The translations under genes and the position numbers were made by a program. 12,244 bases of DNA from Methylomonas sp. (GTDB lineage Bacteria > Pseudomonadota > Gammaproteobacteria > Methylococcales > Methylomonadaceae): NCBI GenBank assembly GCA_028688235.1, contig JAQTYP010000052.1:1-12244 (forward strand), read 5' to 3'. Positions 1 through 7,001 of the stretch are shown here, one piece after another. Each line of letters starts with the position of its first letter. The first letter of the stretch is position 1. The notes beneath the pieces are model-generated. The model was not told where the DNA came from. It saw only the letters and a program-made list of their open reading frames with translations, and did not search any database.

Positions 1-457
1 AATGATACATGCAAGTCATGCCCATCAAACCACCCGCCGAACAATCCATATAAGCCAATTGACTCGGATCGGTCGCTCCGAGCGTCGGATCGATAGCGTT
101 AAAGTTGATCGCAGCATAAACGTTATTGTTTACCGGCGGATTAGTGCTGATTTCGGCGGTGTCCAATGCGAAAACTTTAGCGGTGATACCGCCATGACCG
201 TCGTTTTCGACGCTGAGTTGATAATTCAAGATTTCTACATTGCCCATCAACACATCATCCAAAACTCCGCGAAGATTGGTTATCTGTTGGTTAGTAGCGT
301 CGTAATCGAAGCTACCACTAAAAACCGTGTCGTCCCAATAAGTGACCGAAACTTCATAATGCATTGCATCGGCCGCTACCATTCGGGCCGTCGTAAATAA
401 AGCCGCAAATAATACAGTTGGTTTTATTTGAATACGCTTGAATGTACTTATAGTCAT
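1..457 (-). CDS. Small secreted protein with Met/Cys/His cluster, C-terminus beyond the window edge
   Basis: The reading frame is open from an ATG at 457 down to base 2, giving 152 residues with no stop, so the gene is partial. AGAGG sits 9 nt before the start. Residues 1-31 form a signal peptide (basic start, hydrophobic core around VLFAALFTT, cleavage near VAADA), so the product is exported. The mature part opens with a beta-rich stretch (HYEVSVTYWDDTVFSGSFDY). It ends, as far as visible, in a cluster with M137, C139, M145, M147, C149, M150 and H152, a possible metal ligand set. I recall similar exported proteins of proteobacteria ending in a D-C-x-x-G-G-x-M-G-x-T-C-M pattern, but no function is known to me. 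The start lies 16 nt after the stop of the copper-type TonB receptor, so co-transcription is very likely. A copper-related role is inference from context and the Met/Cys cluster. Confidence 0.8.
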   Translation of the reverse strand, partial: MTISTFKRIQIKPTVLFAALFTTARMVAADAMHYEVSVTYWDDTVFSGSFDYDATNQQITNLRGVLDDVLMGNVEILNYQLSVENDGHGGITAKVFALDTAEISTNPPVNNNVYAAINFNAIDPTLGATDPSQLAYMDCSAGGLMGMTCMYH

Positions 458-473
458 GTTTATAAACCTCTTA

Positions 474-2627
474 CTAGGTAAGCGTCACCCCGACATATGC
501 CGATCTGCCTAAACCGGGAAGATTGTTGGTATTGGCTCTGGAAGAGTTCAGTGTCATCGCGTATTGGTCGCCGATATAAACACCGGACAAGGGGTAGTAA
601 TATTGTTTATCGAGTATGTTATCCAATCCGACATCGATCGCGAGGTTTTTCCATTGATAACCGGTTTTGGCGTTCAATAAAATGTAGGAAGGCGTCTGCA
701 ATTCGTTTCTGATCGCTTGCACATCGTCCTTCGCGTCGACGAATTGCATTTCCAAGCTATTCTTCCAGCCATCCCTTTCATGATTCAGGCTGAGCTTCAG
801 ATTAAATGGCATCATATGGTAAAGATTGCCGCCGTCCATCCGCCGGCCATTCACATAACTCATGATAGTGCGGGTCGAAAATTTTCCGAGCGTTTTATCG
901 TCGTACAAATCGGCTATGCCCGTCACGTCCACCCCCCACAGTCTCGCATCGTGATTGGCCATTTGCAGATAATAGAAGCCATTTCTCGGTTGCCGGCAAC
1001 TGCCGCAGCGGTCGGCATCGATGAAGTTTTCGACATAGCTGAAATAAGGCGTGATTTTTAGGCTCCAAGCATTAGCCGTAGGATCGTAAAAATCGGCGGT
1101 AAAGCTAATGTTGTGCGCCGTTTCAGGCTTTAGGTTCATATTGCCGACATAGCCGTTGCCGTCGCCGAACCAGCCGACCATGGTCATTTGCATTGGGCCG
1201 GTATCCCAAGGATACAGTTCGTGCAGCGACGGTGCGCGGTTTTTCCGCGCATAGCCGAAAAGATATTGTCCCCAATCGGTCGGCATAAACTGCAACAAGG
1301 CCGTAATATCGAAGGTATCGTAGTTTCGTTCTTGATCCAGCGCATTGAAAGCCAGTGCCTGATAATGATCTGTCGTAATATTGTTGTAGGCTTGGACGCT
1401 ACCGGTATCGGTCATCGTATGATCGTATCTGAGACCCAGCATGGTTTTCCATTCGGGCGACCAATCCGCTTCCCATTCGGCAAAAGTGCCGACTCGATCG
1501 CGCGTCGCGTTGTTGAGGTTGTAAAAAGTATTCGGCCCCATCATGCTCGGCAACGGCGAGGTCGGCGGCCAAAAGTCGTTGATCAAGCTACGATGAAATT
1601 CATTGCCGAAACGGATTAAATATTTTTCGTCGAACGGTATTTCGGCAAGCAGTTTATAGCCGTGGTTTCTACCACGAGTTTCCATCGGCATCGGTTCCGG
1701 CGCATTTCTATCGCTCTCGAAGTCCATGGTATGGCTGGTGTTTTCCAGATAGAGCTTCGCATCCAAACTACCCCAATCGAATGCGCCTTTGTAATGAACG
1801 TTGCCGAAAATGCTATCGTTATTGGTCAAGTCCATACGCGCAGTCGGAAAGCCTTGATGCGGAATATGCTGCTGCCCGCCTTTGACTTCCAATAAGTGCT
1901 CGTCGAACTCGAACGACAATGCCGCCGCATGGTTCTGGTTTTCGTACGCACTGGAATGCACGATACTGCCGTTGCCGTCGTTGTAATTTCGGCTTTGCGA
2001 ATCCGAGCCCGTGTAATCCAGCCGGCCGTTTTGATTTGCGACGCCGGCCGCGATGCTGCCGCCGAACGCATCGCCGTTACTGCGGTAAAACGACGACAAT
2101 TTTCCGCTCAGTAAAATATCTTCGCCGGGTTGGGCAAATACGGGTTTGGCCGATTCAACCGAAATCGTACCCGCAATGCTGTCACCGCCCATGCTGACCG
2201 GCGTCACGCCCTGCAGCACCGAAATCTTGCCGACATTGGTCCGGTCGATATAGGAGAGCGCCGGATTCATATGATTAGGGCAAATCGAATTGACCGTCAT
2301 ACCGTTCACATCGATTTTGATCCGGTTATCGTTCAAGCCGTGAATGATAGGCAACGAAGACACGCCGCCGCCCGCTTGAAAACTCATGCCGGCGATATCG
2401 TCCAATAACTTGGCGGTATCGGTCACCTGCGACTGTTTCGATGCGATTTCATCCCCCGACATTTCTTTGTTGTCAGTAATTATCGAAGTCGGTTTGCCGA
2501 TAATCAGGATGTCTTCGAGAAAGGTAATGCTTCCATCCGTATGGCTATCATTGGTATCGTCGGCATAAGCGCCGAAACTCGTTGCCATTGTCATTAGGCT
2601 TAAAGTGAATAATGGACTCTTTTTCAT
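474..2627 (-). CDS. TonB-dependent outer-membrane receptor, OprC-like copper type
   Basis: The 717-residue product begins with a signal peptide ending near AYA|DD. A plug domain follows (about residues 40-165: DTAKLLDDIAGMSF, an I-I-H-G-L-N-D-N-R-I-K-I-D-V-N-G-M segment, then VSMGGDSIAGTISVESAKP), and then a long beta-barrel. Two short motifs fit the copper site of Pseudomonas OprC, described as CxxxM plus HxM: CPNHM at residues 116-120 and HTM at 299-301. The separation of about 180 residues is close to that in OprC. A further MPM lies at about 313-315. The family takes up metal ions or chelates across the outer membrane using TonB/ExbBD energy. The start at 2627 gives a clean signal peptide. 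An in-frame ATG at 2672 adds a hydrophilic EPEPEP leader overlapping the upstream gene and is less likely. There is no strong Shine-Dalgarno, only AGAGCC. The upstream peroxidase gene ends 22 nt away. Copper specificity is inferred from motifs and neighbours. Confidence 0.9.
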   Translation of the reverse strand: MKKSPLFTLSLMTMATSFGAYADDTNDSHTDGSITFLEDILIIGKPTSIITDNKEMSGDEIASKQSQVTDTAKLLDDIAGMSFQAGGGVSSLPIIHGLNDNRIKIDVNGMTVNSICPNHMNPALSYIDRTNVGKISVLQGVTPVSMGGDSIAGTISVESAKPVFAQPGEDILLSGKLSSFYRSNGDAFGGSIAAGVANQNGRLDYTGSDSQSRNYNDGNGSIVHSSAYENQNHAAALSFEFDEHLLEVKGGQQHIPHQGFPTARMDLTNNDSIFGNVHYKGAFDWGSLDAKLYLENTSHTMDFESDRNAPEPMPMETRGRNHGYKLLAEIPFDEKYLIRFGNEFHRSLINDFWPPTSPLPSMMGPNTFYNLNNATRDRVGTFAEWEADWSPEWKTMLGLRYDHTMTDTGSVQAYNNITTDHYQALAFNALDQERNYDTFDITALLQFMPTDWGQYLFGYARKNRAPSLHELYPWDTGPMQMTMVGWFGDGNGYVGNMNLKPETAHNISFTADFYDPTANAWSLKITPYFSYVENFIDADRCGSCRQPRNGFYYLQMANHDARLWGVDVTGIADLYDDKTLGKFSTRTIMSYVNGRRMDGGNLYHMMPFNLKLSLNHERDGWKNSLEMQFVDAKDDVQAIRNELQTPSYILLNAKTGYQWKNLAIDVGLDNILDKQYYYPLSGVYIGDQYAMTLNSSRANTNNLPGLGRSAYVGVTLT

Positions 2628-2649
2628 AGGCTCTGGCTCTGGTTCGTAT

Positions 2650-4854
2650 TTATTGCGCCAAATAACCGGCAAAGGGTTGCAGCGGTGTTTCCGACCCGTT
2701 GGCTCCGACCGCCGGAATCGCTAAAAATTCGTCTCTGGCTTGGTTGGGATAGGCGTCGTAAGGCGTTACATGGCTGGAATCACCTTCATGCCCATGCGGA
2801 ATAAAAATCTCGGGATGATCGAACGGCGCCCGCTCATAACGCACGCGTTCGTCGGTCAAGGTTTTTAAAAAGGCAATCAGATCGGCGCGGTGTTTCGCCG
2901 AAAACCGTAGATTATGCAGTTGAAAGACGCGAGTGACTTGCTTAGCGGCGTTATCGAAATTACCACCACGCGTATAAAACTCGATGACCTGCTCCAATGT
3001 CGCCATGCTGCCGTTATGCATATAAGGCCCCGTCAATTCGACGTTACGCAGGGAAGGCACCTTGAACGAAGCATTCACTTCGGCGACCATTTTGGCCGTA
3101 TCCGGGTTATTCAATTCTGCTGCTGCCGAAGCAACGGCAGGCAAAAACGCATTGGTTTCGGCCGGTAAATAACAGTGTTCGGTAGTCTGAGGCTGGGGGC
3201 GAATACCGTTAACAGGGGTAAATACGCTGGTAGTTAAAAACAGCGGCTGGAAATTGACTGCAAACGCTTCTTGAAAATCGCAGGCGCGCACCCTGGTCAC
3301 ATCTTGGTCGACGACTTCGGCCGTATTACCCGCTAAATGTTGCAGATATTGCCGGCTGAACGACAACGGATTACCAAAATCGTCTACGCCGCCAAGACCG
3401 ATATCGGCACTTTCCTTGGCAACGCCGGTCGACGAGAATCCGGTATCGTAAAAAGTAGTCACTGCTCTGTTCCGAGCAAAAACCGGAATACGATCGACAA
3501 CGTTGGCGGTCGTACTGATAAAGAATGTCGGTTGACCGAACACTTCCGGCCGGGTCTCGGCCAGTTCAGCATTGGCATTGACCGAAGCGGCGCTGAAATT
3601 CGGCCCCAAATGGCACAGCGCGCACATATTTACCCTGAATTGTTTCAATCCATTCAATTCCGCAGCGGTTAAATCGACGGGCTGATTGTTGCCGTCGCGC
3701 CGACTGTTATCGAATGGCGCTTCGTCGGAAATCAACGTGCTTTCATACAGTTGAATCGACAAGCCGAAAAACATCGCGAAATTCGCTTCCATTTGATCGT
3801 AAGGCGCACCGTGGGCCGGAGCGCCGAATTCGCCCGCTCCGGAATAATTCCAATATTTCGGCGCAAAAGCCCGTCTGACCAAATCGCGATACGTGGTGTT
3901 CAAGCCGGCTTGTAAATCGCCGGGCCGGCTAAAGCTAAGCCCCCCCAGCACGCTATCTTCCCAATGCACATTCTGGTTTACCAGCGGCCGGCGCGACAAT
4001 AATTTTCTGCCCAAGGCCATCAAAGTCCGGTGCCGGCAACTCATTTCGGTCGCATTTAACGGCGGCGCGGTCGCCAAGGACGCTAACGAAGCATTGATCA
4101 AATGCAAACGTTGCTTAACGACTTGCCCGTCGTTGTGTTTTACCCAGACGCCCGCATTCGGATCGCGATCGCCCCACGGACTGCTACCGTTGAATACATT
4201 ATTCGCCCGCCCGTCCCAAAAGCTGCGATGATTGAACACCGCGTTGATTACAGTCGGCGCGTTCCTCGCTGTCACCCGGCGAGTGCCGGTCGTTCCCACA
4301 TGAAATAAGGGATCGACGCCACGATCGCACAAATCGACACTGCTGCCCGAACGATTAGCAGCGATAAATTCGCCACCGAATGTACCGGACGAACCGACCG
4401 AATTTTCGGTATCGAATACCACGCTCGAAAACTCTTGCAGCGGATTTTCCCGCCGATGCAACGGAAAATCGCTTAAAGACAAGATTTGATTCGGTCCCAA
4501 TAGATCGTTCAGCACTGAAAGGCTGAATTGGAGTTCGTCCGGCGATGTCGTTTGGCCGCCGGGAGCGATCTGGTTTTTGATCCGTCTGTCCGCACCGGCA
4601 TGAAAATGGCAAGACGCGCATGCCATGCCGTCGCTTCCGGCATTGCTGTCCCAAAACAAGGCCTTACCTAACGCGATCGCGACCGTTTTATCGACTACGA
4701 TCGGATCGACCCCGTCCAACAAGCCTGGTGTCTCCGGTACAGGTAACTCCTTCAGACTAATCGGCATCGGACCGAGCGGCAAGTCCTCGGCATAAACGCC
4801 GGCCAGCCAAGTGCATGACAAAACGAAAGGCGCAAACACACCACGAACGAGCAT
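2650..4854 (-). CDS. Large di-haem cytochrome c peroxidase (MauG/CorB/SACCP-like), exported
   Basis: From the start at 4854 the product has 734 residues. It opens with a signal peptide (VRGVFAPFVLSCTWLAGVYA, cut before EDLP). Two c-type haem sites are visible: CASCH at residues 79-83 and CALCH at 411-415. Family landmarks are RNAPTVINAVFNHRSFWDGR (about 197-216), followed by A-N-N, and GPYMHNGSMATLEQVIEFY (about 609-627). Classical bacterial CCP has about 320 residues. This much longer form resembles the methanotroph surface-associated peroxidases (SACCP, CorB), which neighbour copper-repressible surface proteins. Relatives MauG and MbnH oxidise residues of a partner protein, MbnH converting a Trp to kynurenine for copper binding. 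By analogy the partner here would be the CorA-like protein encoded just upstream. In-frame ATGs at 4917 and 4938 lengthen the N-terminus to as much as 762 residues. None of the three has a clear ribosome-binding site, and 4854 was chosen for its signal peptide. The stop lies 22 nt before the TonB receptor. Confidence 0.9.
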   Translation of the reverse strand: MLVRGVFAPFVLSCTWLAGVYAEDLPLGPMPISLKELPVPETPGLLDGVDPIVVDKTVAIALGKALFWDSNAGSDGMACASCHFHAGADRRIKNQIAPGGQTTSPDELQFSLSVLNDLLGPNQILSLSDFPLHRRENPLQEFSSVVFDTENSVGSSGTFGGEFIAANRSGSSVDLCDRGVDPLFHVGTTGTRRVTARNAPTVINAVFNHRSFWDGRANNVFNGSSPWGDRDPNAGVWVKHNDGQVVKQRLHLINASLASLATAPPLNATEMSCRHRTLMALGRKLLSRRPLVNQNVHWEDSVLGGLSFSRPGDLQAGLNTTYRDLVRRAFAPKYWNYSGAGEFGAPAHGAPYDQMEANFAMFFGLSIQLYESTLISDEAPFDNSRRDGNNQPVDLTAAELNGLKQFRVNMCALCHLGPNFSAASVNANAELAETRPEVFGQPTFFISTTANVVDRIPVFARNRAVTTFYDTGFSSTGVAKESADIGLGGVDDFGNPLSFSRQYLQHLAGNTAEVVDQDVTRVRACDFQEAFAVNFQPLFLTTSVFTPVNGIRPQPQTTEHCYLPAETNAFLPAVASAAAELNNPDTAKMVAEVNASFKVPSLRNVELTGPYMHNGSMATLEQVIEFYTRGGNFDNAAKQVTRVFQLHNLRFSAKHRADLIAFLKTLTDERVRYERAPFDHPEIFIPHGHEGDSSHVTPYDAYPNQARDEFLAIPAVGANGSETPLQPFAGYLAQ

Positions 4855-4948
4855 GGCTTTTATAGAAAAGCATTGTTTGATAGAAGCGGCAAGGTCTCTG
4901 AACACTTCAGATATCATGAATGAGTCAAGTGCAAGCATTATGCGTTCG

Positions 4949-5004
4949 ATAACGGCTCCAAATTGCTGAGCTAACCGTTATGGACGGGGCGGCATACCCC
5001 GTCC
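4949..5004 (-). other. Structured intergenic segment between the CorA-like and peroxidase genes
   Basis: Two inverted repeats lie side by side. The stronger pairs 4982-4989 (GGACGGGG) with 4997-5004 (CCCCGTCC) around a 7-nt loop. The second pairs ATAACGG (4949-4955) with CCGTTAT (4975-4981) and can be extended inward by GCTC/GAGC (4955-4958 with 4968-4971) if the TAA between the arms is bulged. No T-run follows either on the minus strand, so they do not look like an ordinary intrinsic terminator. They may stabilise the upstream message or lower expression of the peroxidase relative to the CorA-like protein. That role is inference. Confidence 0.5.
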
Positions 5005-5060
5005 GGTGGTAGGCTACAACCGACATTCATACATCGGCATTCCATCGCCAGGCTCTAAAC

Positions 5061-6065
5061 TTAACGGCATCCGGCGGCAGTCATCAGGGTGCTTGCGTCA
5101 CCGAGATCTTGCAAGACTCCATCCGGCCCTAATTGATACAAATGATTATCGTGGGAAGAAATTCCCAAATAGTAGTTAGTGCTCTCGTAATGGCGATAAT
5201 AGTAAGTCATCAACGATTCTGACGGTATGCCTGATGCGGGAAATAATTCAGGATAGGCGCTTTCTTGCGCATTGAACAAACAATCCGCCGGCGATGCCGC
5301 TAGCGATGAGATTTTGACGTCTATCGGCGTGCCGCCAGCCGGATCGTCGGTATTGGTGCCACCCAAAAAGATCGTGTAATAACCCGGCGCCAAGTTTACC
5401 AGCATCAGATTCGCATAGTTGATACTGCCCTCATTGGCGATGTGGCCGAAGACGCCGCTTTCATAAAGATTATCGATACTCACATCGTGCGCGCCCGATT
5501 GAATAAAACCGCCGAAAGCATTGGTAAAATCGTTCGAAGAACCGTTTACATAACCCAAGGTTTCGACGATACCGTTAGCTGTGGTGTTACCGGGTAGAGA
5601 GTTACTGACCGAGTCGTCCGTCGCCCATACGATGCCGGCCGTTCCTGCTTGACCAACCTGATTGAAACTATGGATGGCCCCATTGTTATCGCTTGTTGCA
5701 CCGGTACCTGCACCGGTAAAACTACCGTCGGTTCTATACACGGTAAAACCCGGCGCATTGCTATTCGCAGAACTTAATGTCACCAGTACACTGGTTCTAG
5801 TCGGAACGTTAAAGCTCAACCAAGTCCCTTGCATACCCCAAGCATTGTTCGTCAACGCAGGGTTACTGGTATAACTGTTTTTGTTCGAATTGGCGGCAAT
5901 GGCCTGAATGGTCGTGCCTGGGTCGAGTATACTATCGTTATTAAGCCAGCCACTAGCCTCAACTGCCGGCATGTCCATCGCGCCCGCTTCTGTCGCGGCC
6001 ATCGACGCCGTTAATCCGGCCGCGATTAAAGTGGCTTTCATAATAGGTTGCATAGCATTATTCAT
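5061..6065 (-). CDS. CorA-like secreted surface protein with extra C-terminal Cys-bounded domain
   Basis: The start at 6065 has GGAG 9 nt upstream and gives 334 residues. The in-frame ATG at 6146 would put a hydrophilic 27-residue leader before the signal peptide and is rejected. Residues 1-29 are a signal peptide (core TLIAAGLTASMAATEAGA). The N-terminal domain (about 30-255) is rich in Gly/Asn/Ser/Thr and beta-like. It contains W76, W82, H132, W147, H193 and H208. The domain from about residue 261 to the end is bounded by C262 and C333 and holds MTYYYRHYESTNYYLG and SSHDNHLYQLGPDG. I recognise it as a small module found at the C-terminus of various secreted proteobacterial proteins. Methanotroph CorA and MopE bind Cu(I) through His residues and a kynurenine made from Trp, and are encoded beside a large di-haem peroxidase. 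The W147/H132/H193 group could serve that way. The CorA assignment rests mainly on gene order and general sequence character. Confidence 0.85.
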   Translation of the reverse strand: MNNAMQPIMKATLIAAGLTASMAATEAGAMDMPAVEASGWLNNDSILDPGTTIQAIAANSNKNSYTSNPALTNNAWGMQGTWLSFNVPTRTSVLVTLSSANSNAPGFTVYRTDGSFTGAGTGATSDNNGAIHSFNQVGQAGTAGIVWATDDSVSNSLPGNTTANGIVETLGYVNGSSNDFTNAFGGFIQSGAHDVSIDNLYESGVFGHIANEGSINYANLMLVNLAPGYYTIFLGGTNTDDPAGGTPIDVKISSLAASPADCLFNAQESAYPELFPASGIPSESLMTYYYRHYESTNYYLGISSHDNHLYQLGPDGVLQDLGDASTLMTAAGCR

Positions 6066-6072
6066 TGCATTG

Positions 6073-6079
6073 ATCTCCA
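6073..6079 (-). promoter_or_regulatory. Ribosome-binding site deciding the CorA-like start
   Basis: On the minus strand TTTGGAGATCA precedes two ATGs. The nearer one (6070) runs into a stop after two codons. The second (6065) opens the CorA-like frame with GGAG 9 nt before it and a signal peptide directly after. This supports 6065 over the in-frame ATG at 6146. Confidence 0.7.
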
Positions 6080-6189
6080 AATTAATTTCTGGTAACTGCG
6101 TTTTGTTGCAAAAAGAGTCATTTGAAAAATGGCCCGAATCATTCATTTACCCGGCGTTGTTCGAATCGCTTTCCAAATTAAAACGAAAC

Positions 6190-6239
6190 CTTATATCTTC
6201 AATTAAGGTTGCACAGGCCTATATCATTGAGTTAATGAT
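6190..6239 (-). promoter_or_regulatory. Possible regulated promoter with palindromic operator upstream of the CorA-like operon
   Basis: A perfect inverted repeat, ATCATT-(5 nt)-AATGAT, occupies 6223-6239. On the minus strand a near-consensus -10 (TATAAG, 6190-6195) lies just downstream, with no good -35 at the usual distance. That arrangement is typical of activator-dependent promoters, and the palindrome would be centred near -47. The implied 5' leader is about 120 nt. The palindrome has some likeness to a Fur-type site, but the match is incomplete and the regulator is unknown. Confidence 0.3.
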
Positions 6240-6497
6240 CAAAAGCACAAAACGTAACCTGAAACTATTCGACGCTCTAATTTTTCAACGCCGTTTGACA
6301 TCGAGAATAGAAAATCCAATAGTTTCTGGCTCTGGTTGCGTTCCGGCAAAGCACAAGCAGTGGACGAGGTTTAATTATAAAAGTGATTCCAGAACTACCG
6401 CCGCGTCATGTTGTCACAGCCTGAGCTCTGCAGTTTACTACTCTCTAAGGAAGCTGTCGTAAAAAGTAGACTGGGCTGAATGGAATGTAATGTAATG

Positions 6498-6548
6498 AAG
6501 CCCAACATTTTGGTTTTGTTGGATTATGCTGCGCTAACCCAACCTACA
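6498..6548. repeat. Dispersed GTAGGTTGGGTTA-type hairpin repeat
   Basis: The minus strand reads GTAGGTTGGGTTAGCGCAGC followed by ATAATCCAAC. The arms GTTGGATTA (6518-6526) and TAACCCAAC (6535-6543) pair with one mismatch around an 8-nt loop. This wording is familiar as a short dispersed repeat in intergenic regions of many proteobacteria and cyanobacteria. The adjoining GGAATGTAATGTAATGAA (6482-6498) is a short triplication-like tract that may belong to the same unit. No open reading frame or target-site duplication is visible. Confidence 0.55.
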
Positions 6549-6642
6549 TTTTGACTTTTACTACACCACCTAAGAGAGATGGCTTTTTTCGGTTATCTCT
6601 AAGCCTGAATCCCATAAACTGAACCGCCCGTTGCTCGGCCGC

Positions 6643-6910
6643 TTACCCCCTCCCTTTTACGAATGCTGGTTTGACACGCCATTGGTTAATGGCCTTGACC
6701 GCGGCTTCGCCAAATACGCCGTCGGCGTTTGTCTTCGATGACTTTTACTTGTTTCACCGATTCATCGATGGCGACAATAATTTCCACTTTTCCCAACACT
6801 AGATACCCAGCGATTTTGCCTTCCAGGAATAAACCGGCATTACGCACGACCACCAAGCGTCGCCTTACTTCGCATGGCGGCTTGAGCATTTTGGGAAACT
6901 TCAGCGCCAC
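6643..6910 (-). pseudogene. Remnant of a TonB-type energy transducer C-terminal domain, frameshifted
   Basis: Reading on the minus strand from a GTG at 6910, the frame gives GKVEIIVAIDESVKQVKVIE followed by DKR. This fits the first strands of the TonB C-terminal domain. At about 6724 one extra base shifts the frame: the original reading degenerates into an Arg-rich tail ending at 6686, while the next frame continues as DGVFGEAAVKAINQWRVKPA and then FVKGRG and stop (6643). The pattern F-x-x-A-A-x-x-A-x-x-x-W-x-x-x-P-A is the hallmark of this domain. The N-terminal membrane anchor, periplasmic linker and last beta-strand are absent, and no ribosome-binding site is seen. It is best read as a decayed fragment. 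A sequencing indel in a short real gene is the alternative. Confidence 0.55.
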
Positions 6911-6920
6911 AAAAATACCG

Positions 6921-6948
6921 CTTATTATTCGATCAGCGCGCTTATAAT
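6921..6948 (+). promoter_or_regulatory. Possible sigma-70 promoter for the membrane protein gene
   Basis: A perfect TATAAT lies at 6943-6948, about 53 nt before the ATG at 7002. The sequence 16-17 nt upstream (CTTATT) is a poor -35. It is the only strong -10 hexamer I see just before this gene. Confidence 0.35.
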
Positions 6949-7001
6949 TAACGCTAATAATCTTTCTTAACTCGAAACCTTATCAAAAGCAGCCACCCGA
7001 T

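Larger units (their letters stand above)
6066..6642. other. Intergenic region upstream of the copper-type operon
   Basis: Apart from the ribosome-binding site, the palindrome/promoter candidate and the dispersed repeat listed separately, I see no supported gene here. A plus-strand open frame crosses part of it but begins inside and antisense to the CorA-like gene, has no ribosome-binding site, and shows no recognisable domain. AGAGAT (6575-6580) and ATCTCT (6595-6600) form a weak 6-bp stem with a 14-nt loop. Confidence 0.5.

Noticed and set aside
2..400. Plus-strand open frame of 132 codons at the left edge
   Set aside because: It is antisense to the exported protein with a good ribosome-binding site and signal peptide, and it has no domain or start signal of its own.
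2628..2672. N-terminal extension with an EPEPEP repeat on the TonB receptor
   Set aside because: It would precede the signal peptide and overlap the peroxidase gene. The repeat comes from a tandem CCAGAG in the untranslated gap.
6326..6339. TCTGGCTCTGGTT shared with the region before the TonB receptor (about 2632-2644)
   Set aside because: A 13-bp match of low complexity, with no conserved flanks or spacing, is probably chance.
5908..6462. Plus-strand open frame of 184 codons crossing the CorA-like start
   Set aside because: It begins antisense to the CorA-like gene, has no ribosome-binding site and no recognisable domain. The minus-strand frame has a signal peptide and GGAG.
6729..6947. 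Plus-strand open frame of 72 codons over the TonB remnant
   Set aside because: The minus strand carries the recognisable TonB C-terminal pattern. The plus frame has no motif and no ribosome-binding site.
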